A DNA stretch of 64,000 nt. Origin: Peromyscus leucopus. Lineage: Eukaryota > Chordata > Mammalia > Rodentia > Cricetidae. This document shows, one piece after another, positions 29,858 to 48,039 of the stretch. The stretch spans positions 72,916,200 through 72,980,199 of the forward strand of contig NC_051070.1 of assembly GCF_004664715.2 (NCBI RefSeq), written 5' to 3'. Under the pieces are notes generated by a model. The model was not told the DNA's origin. It ran no database searches and worked only from the letters and a program-made list of their open reading frames with translations. How positions within the stretch are numbered: position 1 is the first letter of the stretch; each line of letters begins with the position of its first letter. The translations under genes were made by a program, and so were the position numbers.

Positions 29858-32726
29858 ATGGCGGCGGACGGAGAGCGCTCTCCGCTGCTGTCCGAGGCCG
29901 GCGATGGCGGCGCTGGAGGCAACGGCTTAGCGGGCCCGGGCGGGAGCGCGACTGGGCCCGGTGGAGGCCTGACGCCCTCCGCACCTCCGTACGGAGCCGG
30001 TAAACATGCCCCGCCCCAGGGTAAGCCGGCGGTCGGAGGGTGCACCGGGGCCCAGGGGCGGATCGGGGCGGAGGGGGGCGGAGCCTGCTCCGGCGCCAGG
30101 TGCGGCTCCATGGCACCTGTCACCGGGCGAGGCATCCTTCCTCGGCGGCAATCCCTGCCGCCGGAGCCCGGCGCGGAAGGGGGTCTGAGGAAGACGCTCC
30201 GACCGACCGCCGCTCACCAGAAGCCCGTCGAGCTTTGTCAGCAGGGTTCCCCACCGCCGGGGGAAGCACCCGTGGCAAGTGCCCGAATGATGATGTGCGT
30301 GTATCTGCTTCCTCTTCAGCATTTCCCCCGTTCCCCGAGGGGCACCCAGCCGTGTTGCCTGGAGAGGACCCACCCCCCTACTCACCCCTGACTAGCCCGG
30401 ATAGTGGGAGTGCCCCCATGATTACCTGTCGAGTCTGTCAGTCTCCGATCAATGTGGAAGGCAAGATGCATCAGCATGTAGTCAAATGTGGTGTCTGCAA
30501 CGAAGCCACTGTGAGTTAGTTATACCTATCTGCAAAAAAATGGGCCCCGTTTCCTGCATCCTCTTTCCGATTCTAGACCCTATTCAAGACCTCTTCATGA
30601 CACCCACTTTCAGTTCCTGGATCTTCAGCAGCCATTTCTTCAGAAGCCGCTCACCAAAGATAACGCCCGCCAGCTCTCACTTTTACGCCTCTCCTGGATC
30701 CTAAAGCTTAGCTCTCACTGGCAATTGTTGTAGTTGCTTTTGATTTTTGTATTTTGGGGTTCTCCTGTTTTGTTTTGTTTTGAGGCAGTCTCACAGTGAT
30801 CCAGGCTCACCCCAGACTGCACTCTTCCTGTCTCTGCCTCCTGAGTGCTGAGATTACAGACTACTATGCTGGCAACATTTGTATCTCTCAAATGTCTTGA
30901 CTTCTCCTTTCTCAGTGATGTTGTTGGAGAGGGTTGGCATAACGGGCTTGCTTGCTGATATACCCATTGTTCCTTTATTCACTGTCCTCCAGCCCATCAA
31001 GAATGCACCCCCCGGAAAGAAGTATGTTCGATGTCCCTGTAATTGTCTCCTTATCTGCAAGGTGACTTCCCAGCGGATTGCTTGCCCTCGGCCCTACTGG
31101 TAAGAGACATAAGGTGGGAAGGCCATGCTTGGGCAAAACTGTAAAGAAACCAAACCAAACCAAACCTGAAGCTGGGCAAGGTGGTGCATGCCTATAATCA
31201 GTCCCAGCACCTGTGAGGCGGAGGCAGGAGTCTTTGGATAGCATCTTGGATTCCTGGTTGTTCTGCTGGGATTCTGTGTGTCATCAGATCCAGTTAAAAT
31301 GAAGAACTTTTACAAATATACTTTTCCCCCTGTATAGCAAAAGAATCATCAACCTAGGGCCTGTGCATCCAGGACCTCTGAGTCCAGAACCACAGCCAAT
31401 GGGTGTCAGGGTCATCTGTGGACATTGCAAGAATACGTTTCTGGTGAGGAGGGATATTGGGAAACCCTGGAGGAGGCAAGTACTAGGAACAGTAATAAAT
31501 CCTGAAAAGACTATCCTATTTCTCACTTTTCTTGCCTTGGGCTTCTCATTGAGGAGAACCTGCTTCCCATGGTTGTTTTTCTTTTTCCATAGTGGACAGA
31601 ATTCACAGACCGAACCTTGGCACGATGCCCTCACTGCAGGAAAGTGTAAGTGGTTAGGCATTGCACTGGTAACTGGGTAATGTCTGGCATAAAATCAGCA
31701 GGCCTATTCCAAATACCCATTTCTGTTGGCTCCCCACAGGTCGTCTATTGGGCGCAGATATCCTCGGAAGAGATGTGTCTGCTGTTTCTTGCTTGGCTTA
31801 CTCTTGGCAGTCACTGCCACTGGCCTTGCTGTGAGTAGTCCTGGTGCAGGACTTATTTGTCTCATCAACAGGCTAAGATCTGAGAAGCTGGTCCCTTAAA
31901 GGATGCTGAAAGAGTATGTCCTTGACTCCAAGAATAGAGGCAGTTGTAAGGTAGCCCGGGCTACATAAGCAAGACCCCATCTATAATACAAAAACAGGGA
32001 GGGGATTGTTGCCAGTTCCAGATGTGGCTTAGCTGGTCAGAGTGTTGGCCTAGCATGCATGAAGCCCTGGATTTAATCTCAGCACCATATGAACTAAGCA
32101 TGGTGGTACAAGCCTAGGTCCCAGCACTTACGAGGATCGGATTTCAAGGTCATTCTCAACTACAGGATTTGAGGCTGCTCAGGTTGGCTACGTAAGACCC
32201 TTGCCTTAAAAAAGCAAACTAAATCGAAAGAACGTGGTGACAGGATGGAGGAACACTTTCAGGTACAGATAAACTAAAGTTAAAAGTGACTAATAAACTA
32301 AGAAGTAAAAGAAGGTATTCCCACTCTAGAGAGAAAAATTAGTTGTTATTAGGAATCCTGGTTCACTTGTTAGACGTGAGAAACACTGGCAGATGTCTGG
32401 GATGGCAGGAGTACTTTCCTGCATAAGGGAAGGAAGCTAAACCACCTGATCTTTGGAAAGGTCCCTGAAGGGTTACAAGGGACTAGGGTACAGAGCAGAA
32501 GTTGGCTTTGATTACTGTTCCTAACACTGAAGTAGCAGACACTGAAAGTAACCTCTTCTTTTTCTTCTTCCTCATCTGTCAGTTTGGCACATGGAAGCAT
32601 GCACAGCAATATGGAGGTATCTACGCAGCCTGGGCATTTGTCATTTTGCTGGCTGTTCTATGTTTGGGCCGGGCCCTTTATTGGGGCTGTATGAAGGTCA
32701 GCCATCCTGTCCAGAACTTCTCCTGA
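29858..32726 (+). CDS. PIP4P1: PtdIns-4,5-bisphosphate 4-phosphatase type 1 (TMEM55B), seven exons
   Basis: A late-endosomal/lysosomal membrane protein. It is described as removing the 4-phosphate of PtdIns(4,5)P2 and as recruiting JIP4 for dynein-driven lysosome positioning. Coding exons: 29858-30020, 30320-30510, 30993-31099, 31338-31443, 31593-31645, 31740-31830, 32583-32726. They total 855 nt (284 aa), the length of the mouse protein, with GT-AG introns and matching phases. The N-terminus [15 protein letters not shown] begins a Gly/Pro-rich cytosolic region (1-80). Cys-rich clusters follow (CRVCQ, CGVC, CPCNC, CGHC, CPHC). CKVTSQR (residues 140-146) is the CX5R phosphatase motif. Two membrane segments lie at about 221-241 ([15 protein letters not shown]) and 250-270. 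The start has a good Kozak context (GCCATGG). Compared with my recollection of mouse, CQSPIN replaces CQSLIN. The gene appears intact. Confidence 0.97.
30775..30875 (-). repeat. Old antisense B1-like SINE in PIP4P1 intron 2
   Basis: TTTTGAGGCAGTCTCACAGT through CTGAGTGCTGAGATTACAGA. Well diverged. A short sense B1-like piece also lies in intron 3 at about 31168-31245. Confidence 0.65.
32015..32222 (+). repeat. B4-type SINE in PIP4P1 intron 6
   Basis: ID-like head (GGCTTAGCTGGTCAGAGTGT) followed by a B1-like tail (AAGCATGGTGGTACAAGCCT) and A-rich end. Confidence 0.7.
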
Positions 32727-33379
32727 GCCCCTTGATCCAGTCTGTGCCTGGCGACTGCCTGGCAGCAACATTAACACTACAAAAGGCTCTCTGGACTTCT
32801 GCAAGGAAGCCAAGCAGCTGCCTCCCTTTTCCCTGGGGAGAGGTAGGAAGGAACCAGTCCCTTACTTAGGTTTGGAAGGGTAGGTAAGACCATTGCTGGC
32901 TGTCTGCTTTCCTCCAAGGGTTGCTGTTTAGGGTAACTAGGCGAACATTGCCCCTAAGCCTGGATCCTAAAGATGGTTCTAGCCATGTCCTTCCTCTGTG
33001 CTCCCTGAGAACCATTCCTGACCCTTATACATTCCAGGGCAGGGTGGGGGTGGGAAGTGTGTGTGGGGGGTGTTGCCCTCCCTCTTGTGCACCATTAGGA
33101 CCTGCTGCTGCTATTGCACTTCACCAGGGGCTGGCTCTGGCCTCATCCTCAGTCCCGTCTCCCCACATTTCTTGTCCTGTGGGGTGGGGTCAGCCACTGC
33201 TCTGTACAGAACTACAGGAACTGATGTAGATAGAACTATTTAATATGGGATATGTTCCCCTAATCCTGTATTCCCCTGAATTCCTCCTTCCGACCTTCCT
33301 TACTTCCAGTTGCAGTACTGAACTGGGCTGAGGTAGGGTCACTGTCTCGGGAGAGGTTAGGGATTCATCTGTGCTTGTA

Positions 33380-33441
33380 AATAAATAATGTCATGACTCT
33401 AACCTTTCCCATTTAACAACTTTTGTGTATGAAAAAATAAA
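33380..33441 (+). terminator. PIP4P1 polyadenylation signals
   Basis: AATAAA at 33380-33385 and again at 33436-33441 on the plus strand, 650-710 bases past the stop codon. Either could be used; the downstream one has a GT-rich stretch just upstream rather than downstream. Confidence 0.6.
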
Positions 33442-33502
33442 AAAGGGAATTTGTAGATTCACAAAAGAGAAACAAAGGTAGCAAAGTTGAAAGTAGGGCC
33501 TT

Positions 33503-33508
33503 TTTATT
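33503..33508 (-). terminator. APEX1 polyadenylation signal
   Basis: AATAAA on the minus strand, 200 bases past the APEX1 stop codon. It lies only 62 bp from the last PIP4P1 signal on the other strand, so the two genes end almost nose to nose. Confidence 0.75.
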
Positions 33509-33708
33509 TTTAGTTGGATGGTTGAAAGTAAACCAGAGGTTTAGTTTAACCATTAAAACAGAGGGGGGCACATACAAAAACCAAAACCTGGGCCTAAAGG
33601 ACACCTAAAGAAGAGGTAAGAAATACATTGGCCTTTACTAGAAAGCTAGTAAGTTTACTGGGGGAGAGGCGGCTGCTTCCCAAGCGTAAAGTTACTTCAG
33701 CAGGGGTG

Positions 33709-35469
33709 TCACAGTGCTAGGTAAAGGGTGATGGGACAGTGGTCACTGCCAAGAGCCTTGGAGCGGATCTTGCTGTCACACAATGCAGGTAGAAGGGAGT
33801 GCGACACCAGAAAGTAGTCAAGGCGCCAACCGACATTCTTAGCCCGAGCGTTCATCATGTAAGTCCAGAAAGTGTAAGCATAGGCGGTGTTGGGGTAGAG
33901 GTGCCGGAAGCTGTCAGCCAGTGGCACATCCTGGAGCAACTCCCCAAAGCCCTGGCGCTCCTGGGGGGTGAAGCCGGCGTTCTTTTTGTTCCCTTTGGGG
34001 TTCCGAAGGTCGATCTCTTCATGGGCCACATTGAGATCCCCACACAGCACAAGAGGCTTTCGGGAAGCCAAGTCCTTCAGAAACTTACGAAAGGCTTCAT
34101 CCCAGCGCTGTCGGTACTCCAGTCTTACCAGACCTCTGCCTGCATTGGGAACGTAGGCTGTTACCAGGACAAAGGAATCAAATTCAGCCACAATCACCCG
34201 GCCTTCTTGATCGTGCTCTTCCTCGCCTAAAGAAATGAAAATCAGCATAAGATTAAAAAAAAAAAAATCTAAGCAGCAGCAGAGTTAGCAACTGGCTGAA
34301 GAACATTCAGACATAAAACTCAATAGGGTCTCACCAATGCCATAAGAGACTTTGAGTGGGCACTGGCGGGAAAGCAAGCCCACACCACTGTATCCTTCTT
34401 TGTCTGATGGAGCTGACCAGTACTGGTGGGTGAGTCCAGGCAGGTCTTGAAGTTCAGCCGGGAGTTTGTTCTCTGAGCATTTGGTTTCTTGGAGGCACAA
34501 GATATCTGGTGCTTCTTCCTTTACCCACTGAATGAAACCGTGAAAAGTTAAATGAGCTATATGTACTATGCACCTAACAAGTCCCTGTACATAAGGAATT
34601 CAAGCAGCAGAATATAACCAATCACGTGAGTGACAAAAATGCCTGTGAGCGGCCTGACTTGGGTGCTGGAAACCTAATTGGACTCTCCAAAAGCACAGCA
34701 AAGTGCTCCTAACTGCTGAGCCTTCTCACCAGCCCCCTCCCCCACTTTCATCTTCACTAGTTATGGGGATCAAGGACAAGCTAGAGACCGGAGTTTTTTT
34801 ACCCCGACATTCTAGGGACTAGTTAAAAAGGATATGAAACAAGGTGATTGGAATCGAAGGAACAGACAGTCGTCGTCGTAACCTCCCCCCCCCAAAAAAA
34901 AAAAACAGGCAAGAGAAAAGTAACACCCTCTGGACTCCAAGGAAACAAGATGATTCATTCTCAAGACTAGTCTATCAAGGAAAGTCTACTTCCCTCTTGA
35001 ATTGTACTCACATCTAAACCTTTCTTCTTAATCCAGGCTCGAAGCCCATCCACATTCCAGGAGCATATCTTGAGTGTGGCAGATTTGCCACTGGGTGAGG
35101 TTTTCTGATCTGGAGGGTCCTCATACAGAACAGGGCCCTCCCCTGCGGCCTCTTTCTCGTTTTTCTTTGCTGCCCCTTTACTCTTCTTGGTCTCTGGCTC
35201 TGTGGAAACGAGTAAAGCATTAAGAGCTGGCTGTTTCCAACCTCAGGCCAGTGTTGACGACAGGCCCCTGAGACGCACTGGTTACCCTAACTTCTCGGAC
35301 TCCTGCAATGTGACTTGGTCCATATTTACCGTAGTTCATGGTGGTCTCCTAACCGAGTCCTATAAACTTGTCGGGGGGGGGGGGGTACGGCCCATGCTCA
35401 TTTCACCTCCTTACCCGACTTGGGTTCTTCCCCGTCTTCTGCCGCCGCTCTCTTCCCACGCTTTGGCAT
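33709..35469 (-). CDS. APEX1: AP endonuclease 1 / redox factor-1, four coding exons
   Basis: The main nuclear apurinic/apyrimidinic endonuclease. It cuts 5' to abasic sites in base-excision repair and also reduces transcription factors (Ref-1). Coding exons in transcript order: 35415-35469, 35012-35199, 34335-34527, 33709-34226; total 954 nt, 317 aa, the mammalian length. The N-terminal 60 residues are Lys-rich and unstructured with the nuclear signal ([19 protein letters not shown]). The exonuclease III fold follows: [11 protein letters not shown] (Asn68, Asp70; redox Cys65), [11 protein letters not shown] (Cys93, Glu96), [13 protein letters not shown] (Asp210, Asn212) and GSDHCPI (His309) near the C-terminus LYLAL. 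All catalytic residues are present. The ATG lies two bases inside its exon (acceptor ...CACAG then GG-ATG), so a separate non-coding first exon is expected upstream. Confidence 0.97.
35371..35385. repeat. Poly(G) run in APEX1 intron 2
   Basis: About 15 G on the plus strand (poly(C) in the APEX1 pre-mRNA), inside the 215-bp intron between the first two coding exons. A likely site of length polymorphism or sequencing error. Confidence 0.8.
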
Positions 35470-35701
35470 CCCTGTGACGAAAGCCCTCAGGCGCCCGGAG
35501 CACCGAAGAAGCAGTGTTTACTGCCTTGCCTACAGATAAGAAACGGTGAAATCAAACACAGGAGGAAGCGAGCCACCCCTCGGGCGTTCGCACGCCGAGG
35601 GGCCTCGGGTCCCCCAGCCTCCCCGCCGTGGGCATCGCAGCGCCTCGCCCCCGTTAGGCCCTTCAGCGAGCAGGGTCGCCGAACCCGCTAGAACAAGCTA
35701 C

Positions 35702-35760
35702 CTGACCTCCCAGCGAAGCCAGGGAGCCCCTCGCAGCACAAAGAATGGAGCCTGCCCGCT
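35702..35760 (-). other. APEX1: Probable APEX1 non-coding first exon
   Basis: On the minus strand a donor CAG/GTAGCT has its last exon base at 35702. It would join the acceptor at 35472, giving an exon 2 that starts two bases before the ATG. The start site is a guess from promoter layout. Other donors are possible. Confidence 0.45.
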
Positions 35761-35961
35761 CCCACGTGGGAGATTGGCGTGGTCACGTGACGCGAGATCG
35801 CCCTCCCCCCCCACATGGACCGGGAGTGCGGTGATTGGTCCGCCTGGCACCTCGTGACGTCACTTCTGGCGCCTGAAGGTCCCTTCGCTTGGTTCTGGGC
35901 TGTTCGTGGTGGTGCCGGTTCCGACTAGTCCTGCCACCCGGGAACCGGAGTCGGGCGCACC
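35760..35961. promoter_or_regulatory. Bidirectional APEX1/OSGEP promoter
   Basis: CpG-rich, no TATA. It carries E-boxes CACGTG at 35763-35768 and 35784-35789, inverted CCAAT boxes (ATTGG) at 35773-35777 and 35834-35838, and a perfect CRE palindrome TGACGTCA at 35855-35862. Human APEX1 and OSGEP are known to share a divergent promoter; USF-type E-boxes are reported for Apex. Sites are seen; function is by homology. Confidence 0.75.
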
Positions 35962-43255
<7,294 letters not shown>

Positions 43256-43398
43256 CAACGTGAACAGGAACACAACAGCTTTCCAAGTGCTGGCGTGGGA
43301 GGGAGTCTGGGGAGTGCTGCGGACTCCCCTCTTCTTTCGAGAGTGTAGGGACCCCATACAAGGCGTGGGGTCCCTGTGGGACCCCAGGATAACTCCAC

Positions 43399-43404
43399 AA
43401 TAAA
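43399..43404 (+). terminator. OSGEP polyadenylation signal
   Basis: AATAAA 144 bases past the stop codon, followed by a T-rich stretch (ATTTTTGTACATTG). Confidence 0.8.
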
Positions 43405-43429
43405 AAAAATATTTTTGTACATTGATAAT

Positions 43430-43980
43430 TGGATTGTTTTTCAGGACCAGTACAGAACTGGCGCTGAGGAAATTCTTACTGGTGAGGTCAGTGAACAAGC
43501 GGGTGAGCGCCCAAGTGGCCCTCGGTTGATGGTGCAGAGAGTTCTGATGGCGGCTGCTTGGAGGAAGCCGTGGAGGAAGCCGTGGATGCTCTCCTACCTT
43601 CCCACTAACAACGGTGTCCTAACTAAGAGTATTCTAGTGCCCCTCCCTGTGATGACTGCTCTACACCTAATGAATTGTGTTCACATTCACTGAAGTAGAT
43701 ATTCAGGATGCCCCTTAACAAGGCCTGGAAATACCTCTAATTCATAACTAAAACTCCTGTCCTTCATAAACTTTATTGATGTACTCCTACAAACACTTCA
43801 CTGGCTAATTTGGGGGGCACCCCAGATATACAATGCCTCTGCACCAATACAAGCATCAGAACTACAGACACCATGCCCTTTATCTTGTATATAGTGCCAC
43901 ACGAGGTCCTGAACTACCAAGCTCCTCTTTTACCCACTAGCAGCCATGTGTCTTTCTGTTGCACGAATCCTAATGGTCTT
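43430..43980. other. Intergenic, nothing recognised
   Basis: Sequence just past OSGEP. It has a 12-bp tandem duplication (AGGAAGCCGTGG twice, about 43562-43585) but no gene or repeat that I can name. Confidence 0.55.
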
Positions 43981-43982
43981 AT

Positions 43983-44232
43983 AATAAAAACCTGGAGCCA
44001 GGTATCAGGGTCAATGCTGAAAGTTCAGAGGAAACAAGCCATGGCCACTTCTCACCCCACCAACTCCTCAGCCAAAAGGGGAAGATCCTGTTGTTGCCAC
44101 AAATCCTCAGACTGAATGTCCCCGAGTCTTCAGCTGAAAGGGCACCGAACTCCTGTCTCCTGCTTTGTATTTCTTTCTCTGCCCAGCATATCACTTGCTG
44201 TATCATCCTTTCTAGTGCTGGGACCACTGTGT
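43983..44232 (-). repeat. Rodent repeat 'family C', antisense copy
   Basis: AATAAAAACCTGGAGCCAGG then ATCAGGGTCAATGCTGAAAG; the same order recurs at 44255 onward and, in the opposite orientation, at 47060-47380 and 53950-54420. I know this element from cricetid genomes but cannot name it reliably. Confidence 0.6.
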
Positions 44233-44254
44233 GGCATGAATCTTAGAAGATCTT

Positions 44255-44473
44255 ATTAATAAAATCAAACCTGAGGCCAGGTATTGGGGTGAATGCTGGA
44301 AGATCAGAGAAACAGAACAAGCCACAGCTTCCTCACCTCGCCAATTCCTCAGCTGATCCTGTTTCCTTAGACTGGAAGCCTCTCAGCTGAACTGTGCTCA
44401 AAAGCCTAAAAGCTTAACCAGCCAAATGCTTCTAGTTCCTGGTTTTCATACCTTATATACTTTTCTGCTTTCT
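44255..44473 (-). repeat. Family C repeat, first half (split by a retrocopy)
   Basis: From TTATTAATAAAATCAAACCT to TTATATACTTTTCTGCTTTC. The element continues at 46746 (GCCATCACTCCCTGGGATTA), on the far side of the HDDC2-like retrocopy. Confidence 0.7.
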
Positions 44474-44959
44474 TCTTTTTTTTTTTTCCTGGTCCTTCTG
44501 CCTCTGACATTTATTCCTCTGTGAATCAGCAGGGGTGGGCACACAAGAAGACAGCAGCACCTAGTGACCCTCCCTCGGGCCACACTAATCAGGACCCATC
44601 CTGTCTGAGGAGTCATAGGCTTCCTCTTCCCGCATTGGTTGCAGTTCCTTTACAGTGTCTGTGGTTCTTTTCTAGAAGCTTCTGGCATGCTCTTCTGTGG
44701 AGAAAATGCTTGCACACTTCCAGAGGAACAGCATCTCTCTTCTGTCATATCTCCCCATGCCTGCTCCTCAGTCTAAGGCCCCAGTCACCTTCAGCATGGT
44801 TTTTCACTCTAATGTCCATATTTATGCAGAAATGAAACCAACATCCTCCAACGGGCTTTACGAACGAGGAGTTTTTTCTCCATCCTCTTAACCCGGGTGA
44901 CACTTCATTACCCATTATCCTCTGGTTCAAGTACTGACTGATTCCTTTCTACAACTGAG

Positions 44960-45003
<44 letters not shown>

Positions 45004-45149
45004 GTTTTTCAAGACAGGGTTTCTCTGTGTAGCTTTGCGCCTTTCCTGGAACTCACTTGGTAGACCAGGCTGGCCTCGAACTCACAGAGATCCGCCTGCC
45101 TCTGCCTCCTGAGTGCTGGGATTAAAGGCGTGCGCCACCACCGCCCGGC
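44960..45149 (-). repeat. B1 SINE, antisense, inside the HDDC2 retrocopy
   Basis: About 43 T, then near-consensus antisense B1 ending CACCACCGCCCGGC. ACAACTGAGAATT flanks both ends. It is younger than the retrocopy. Confidence 0.95.
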
Positions 45150-45209
45150 AACAACTGAGAATTTAAGCAGATTGCTTTCGTTCTGTATGGATTCTGTCAA
45201 GAATTCTTT

Positions 45210-45260
45210 TCACAACAGTCTGGACCTATATGAGTCACAACAGTCTGGACCTATATTGAG
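45210..45260. repeat. 25-bp tandem duplication
   Basis: CACAACAGTCTGGACCTATA with TGAGT occurs twice in a row. A second small tandem duplication (about 20 bp, CCTAAAACTCTAAGCACAT) lies at about 46282-46321 in the same retrocopy. Confidence 0.9.
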
Positions 45261-46745
45261 AAATATTTCCTTCTGTCATGATGCACAGGCTATATTTTGG
45301 ACCTGTCCTTTGGGAAGAAGAGGGATGGAGGATACAGCCTTATTCTATTCCCAAGATGCCTGTATTTTAGGGTGGCTTGGAACCTAAATTACCTTCACTT
45401 CCGTATGGGATCTTGCTTCTACATGGGCAAAAGCCCTACTGGCTACTTAGATCTAGTCTCCATCAGCTCAGAAAATAGCTACTTAAACCCACCTTCTCTA
45501 TTAAACCATCTTAGTAAAGGCTTCCTCAATAAATAACTTAGGACCAATCTCAAAGGCCTACACGAACAGTCATTTGCAATAATGATTACACTGAATGTCA
45601 CCTCTTCAGCTTTAAAGGATGAAAGAGCGAGGAGCAGGGGAGGAAGGAGGAAGGGATAAGGGTAGCCTTCTTCCTGTGTTTTTCTGTTTCTGCCTCAAAA
45701 ATGTCTCTTTGTAGTCCTGCGCTCTGAGTTTAGAGCAGCCACTGACCTTGATTTAATAGCTTATCAATGCTATTTATGTCTATGAATGCAAATGTTTTCT
45801 TTTACCTTTTAAATTTCTAGCCTCTAAAGGACAAACTTAAAATTTACTAAATAGTAATTATAATACTAAATATATTTGTGATTTAGAGAATTTCTCTCCA
45901 AATAGTTTAAGTGTGTGTGGGGGGGGGGGGTGGATAATTTCCACAAACTGACTTACATCCCTGCTATTTGTACTATTCTTATGAAATCCATGCCATCTCT
46001 CCATGCACACTAACAAGAACTGACGCCAACATGACTATTTGTTCCAGTGTCAAGGCTGGAGCAGGGATGTAGCCCTATTCTTATATAAAATGTTGCTGAG
46101 AATAAGCTAAAACAACTTTGCTGGCCAAGAAACCCTTGCTGAGAGAAGACTATTACTTCAAGACTCTCTTGAAGACCTTCCCTCGCTATTCCCACCAAAC
46201 GTGAGCCATTAAGTACTAAACTCTATACAGACCCAGCTAGTTGTCTATCATCGGATGCGCTCCATCGTAACACCTTGGCCCTAAAACTCTAAGCACATCC
46301 TAAAACTCTAAGCACATCCTCTCCGACCTTCCCCATCTTTCTTTATAGCTGGTGAATTCTCTTCACTTCAGCGACAGCTTTTCCTCGCGGTCCTTTGCAG
46401 AGCCAATGGTCAGCACCAACCTCTTCTCGTCTGTGTTTTTCTTCTTTGGGGATGTTATCTGCTGGTGCTATGTCCCCAACGATGCATTCTGCCATATCGT
46501 GAACCAGGGCTAGGCATATACATCGATCCTTGTTCAGATGGTCGTCTTTGGTCACCATAGCCATAACCGCCATCCGGTACATGTGATCTGACACACTTTC
46601 TGGCTTTTCCACATTTCTGTATACCCAGCCTGTCCGTGGGACTCTCTTGAGCTGCCCGACCAGCCGCAGGAAACGCAACAACCCAGCCCCGCCGCAGGAA
46701 GAGGCCGAAGCCATGCCGGAGTGCACCTCTACTTTTCTGCTTTCT

Positions 46746-46957
46746 GCCATCACTCCCTGGGATTAAAGGTGTGAGTCACCATGCCTGGTTATTTCCAGTG
46801 TGGCCTTAAACTCACAGAGATCCATTTGATAGGATTAAAGGCATGTGTGCCACCATTTTCTGGCCTCTATGTCTGTCTAGTGGCTGTTTTGTTCTCTGAT
46901 CCCAGATAAGTCTATTAGGGTGCACAATATTTTGGGGAACACAATACTACCACACCA
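46746..46957 (-). repeat. Family C repeat, second half
   Basis: GCCATCACTCCCTGGGATTA through TTGGGGAACACAATACTACC. Continuation of 44255-44473 after the retrocopy. Confidence 0.7.
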
Positions 46958-47064
46958 CTCCCTGGCTTTGTTTCTCTTTTAGACTGGACTCATCTCATGT
47001 AATCCAGGGTGGCTTGTAGTAGGAAGGTTTTTCCAGTCCCACCCGGCTCTGTGGTCCCTCAGCA

Positions 47065-47385
47065 CTTATAAAATAATCATTTATGCCAGGCGGTGGTGGC
47101 ACACACCTTTAACTCCAGTATTTGGGAGGCACACACGCCATTAATCCCAGCACTAGGAAGGCTGAGATAGGAAGTGAAATGGCTGGGCGGAGAGAAACAT
47201 AAGGTGTAGGAGACAGGAACTAGAGACCCTTTCAGCTGAGGATTCGTGGAGACAGGGTCTTCTCTTCAGCTGAGGAGTTGACAAGGTGAGAAGTGGCCGT
47301 GGCTTGTTTCCTCTCATCTTTCAGCTTTAACTCTGGCTCCAGGTTTTCATTTTAAGACCATTTGGGATTTGTGCAACATATACCT
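47065..47385 (+). repeat. Family C repeat with a B1-like head
   Basis: GCCAGGCGGTGGTGGCACAC at the left and CTCTGGCTCCAGGTTTTCAT at the right. 47390-48040 holds one old B1-like stretch (about 47560-47690) and nothing else recognised. Confidence 0.6.
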
Positions 47386-48039
47386 CAGTCTCATCCCATT
47401 TTTTCCCATAATCTGGTTATTCTGTTTTTTATGCTGAATTCATCCCTTTGCTAGGACCTGCAGCCCCTTGATCTTACTTCTTTCTATATTATAGTTTTCC
47501 TTCCTTGGTTAAATTCCAATAATAAACACCTTGTTGCTGATGCTTCATCTCCCTTTGCCATTAAAAAACAAAACAAAACAGGATCTCATCAAGCTCAGGC
47601 TGGCTTTGAACAAGCTGGCAGAGGATGACCTGATCTGCCTCTACCTCCCAAGCATGGGCTTACAGGTGTACCCCACCACACCCAATTTACACAGTGTTAG
47701 GAACTGAACCCAGAGGTCTGCCAGCTGAGCTGAATCCCTAACCTCCCATTCTATTTATGTCGTACACATCACCTACTTTATACCTGTATCTGTGCAACTG
47801 AAAGGACAAGCAAAGTAGCCATGCTGACTACTCTAACCAGTTGATCACAATGAAGCCAAAGGGAGTCCTTCCTGCCACTCAGCAACATTACCTTCCTAAC
47901 CCTCTCACTGTCTTTAATAACGCCTTATCTTTTGAGCCTCAAATCCCCAATGTCTCTCTCCTGTACTCATTATTACCTTAGTTACTTTTCAACTATTTTT
48001 TATTGTATATATTTTAACAATTTTAAGTACTTTAATAAG

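Larger units (their letters stand above)
44474..46729 (-). pseudogene. HDDC2: HDDC2-derived processed retrocopy, 2.25 kb
   Basis: HDDC2 is a 5'-deoxynucleotidase with an HD domain. From an ATG at 46712-46714 the minus strand encodes MASASSCGGAGLLRFLRL, then LKRVPRTGWVYRNVEKPES, SDHMYRMAVMAMVTKDD, LALVHDMAECIVGDIAPAD and EEKHRREE. This is about the first 100 of 200 residues, without introns or frameshifts, and includes the HD motif (VHDMAE). It then changes to unrelated VGADHWLCKGPRGKAVAEV and stops at 46343. The copy ends in an A-tail (plus-strand T at 44476-44487) with AATAAA at 44510-44515 on the minus strand, about 22 bases before the tail. TACTTTTCTGCTTTCT flanks it at 44458-44473 and 46730-46745. 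It lacks the C-terminal half and has no promoter in sight; it is very probably non-functional. Confidence 0.85.

Noticed and set aside
29124..30385. Several frames of 90-180 residues on both strands at the PIP4P1 CpG island
   Set aside because: Shadows of PIP4P1 exon 1 and stop-poor GC-rich sequence. Only the frame starting at 29858 matches a known protein with correct splice sites.
46343..46753. A functional HDDC2-like gene
   Set aside because: The frame is intact for about 100 codons, but the protein lacks its C-terminal half, has retroposon hallmarks and no promoter, so pseudogene is the better call.
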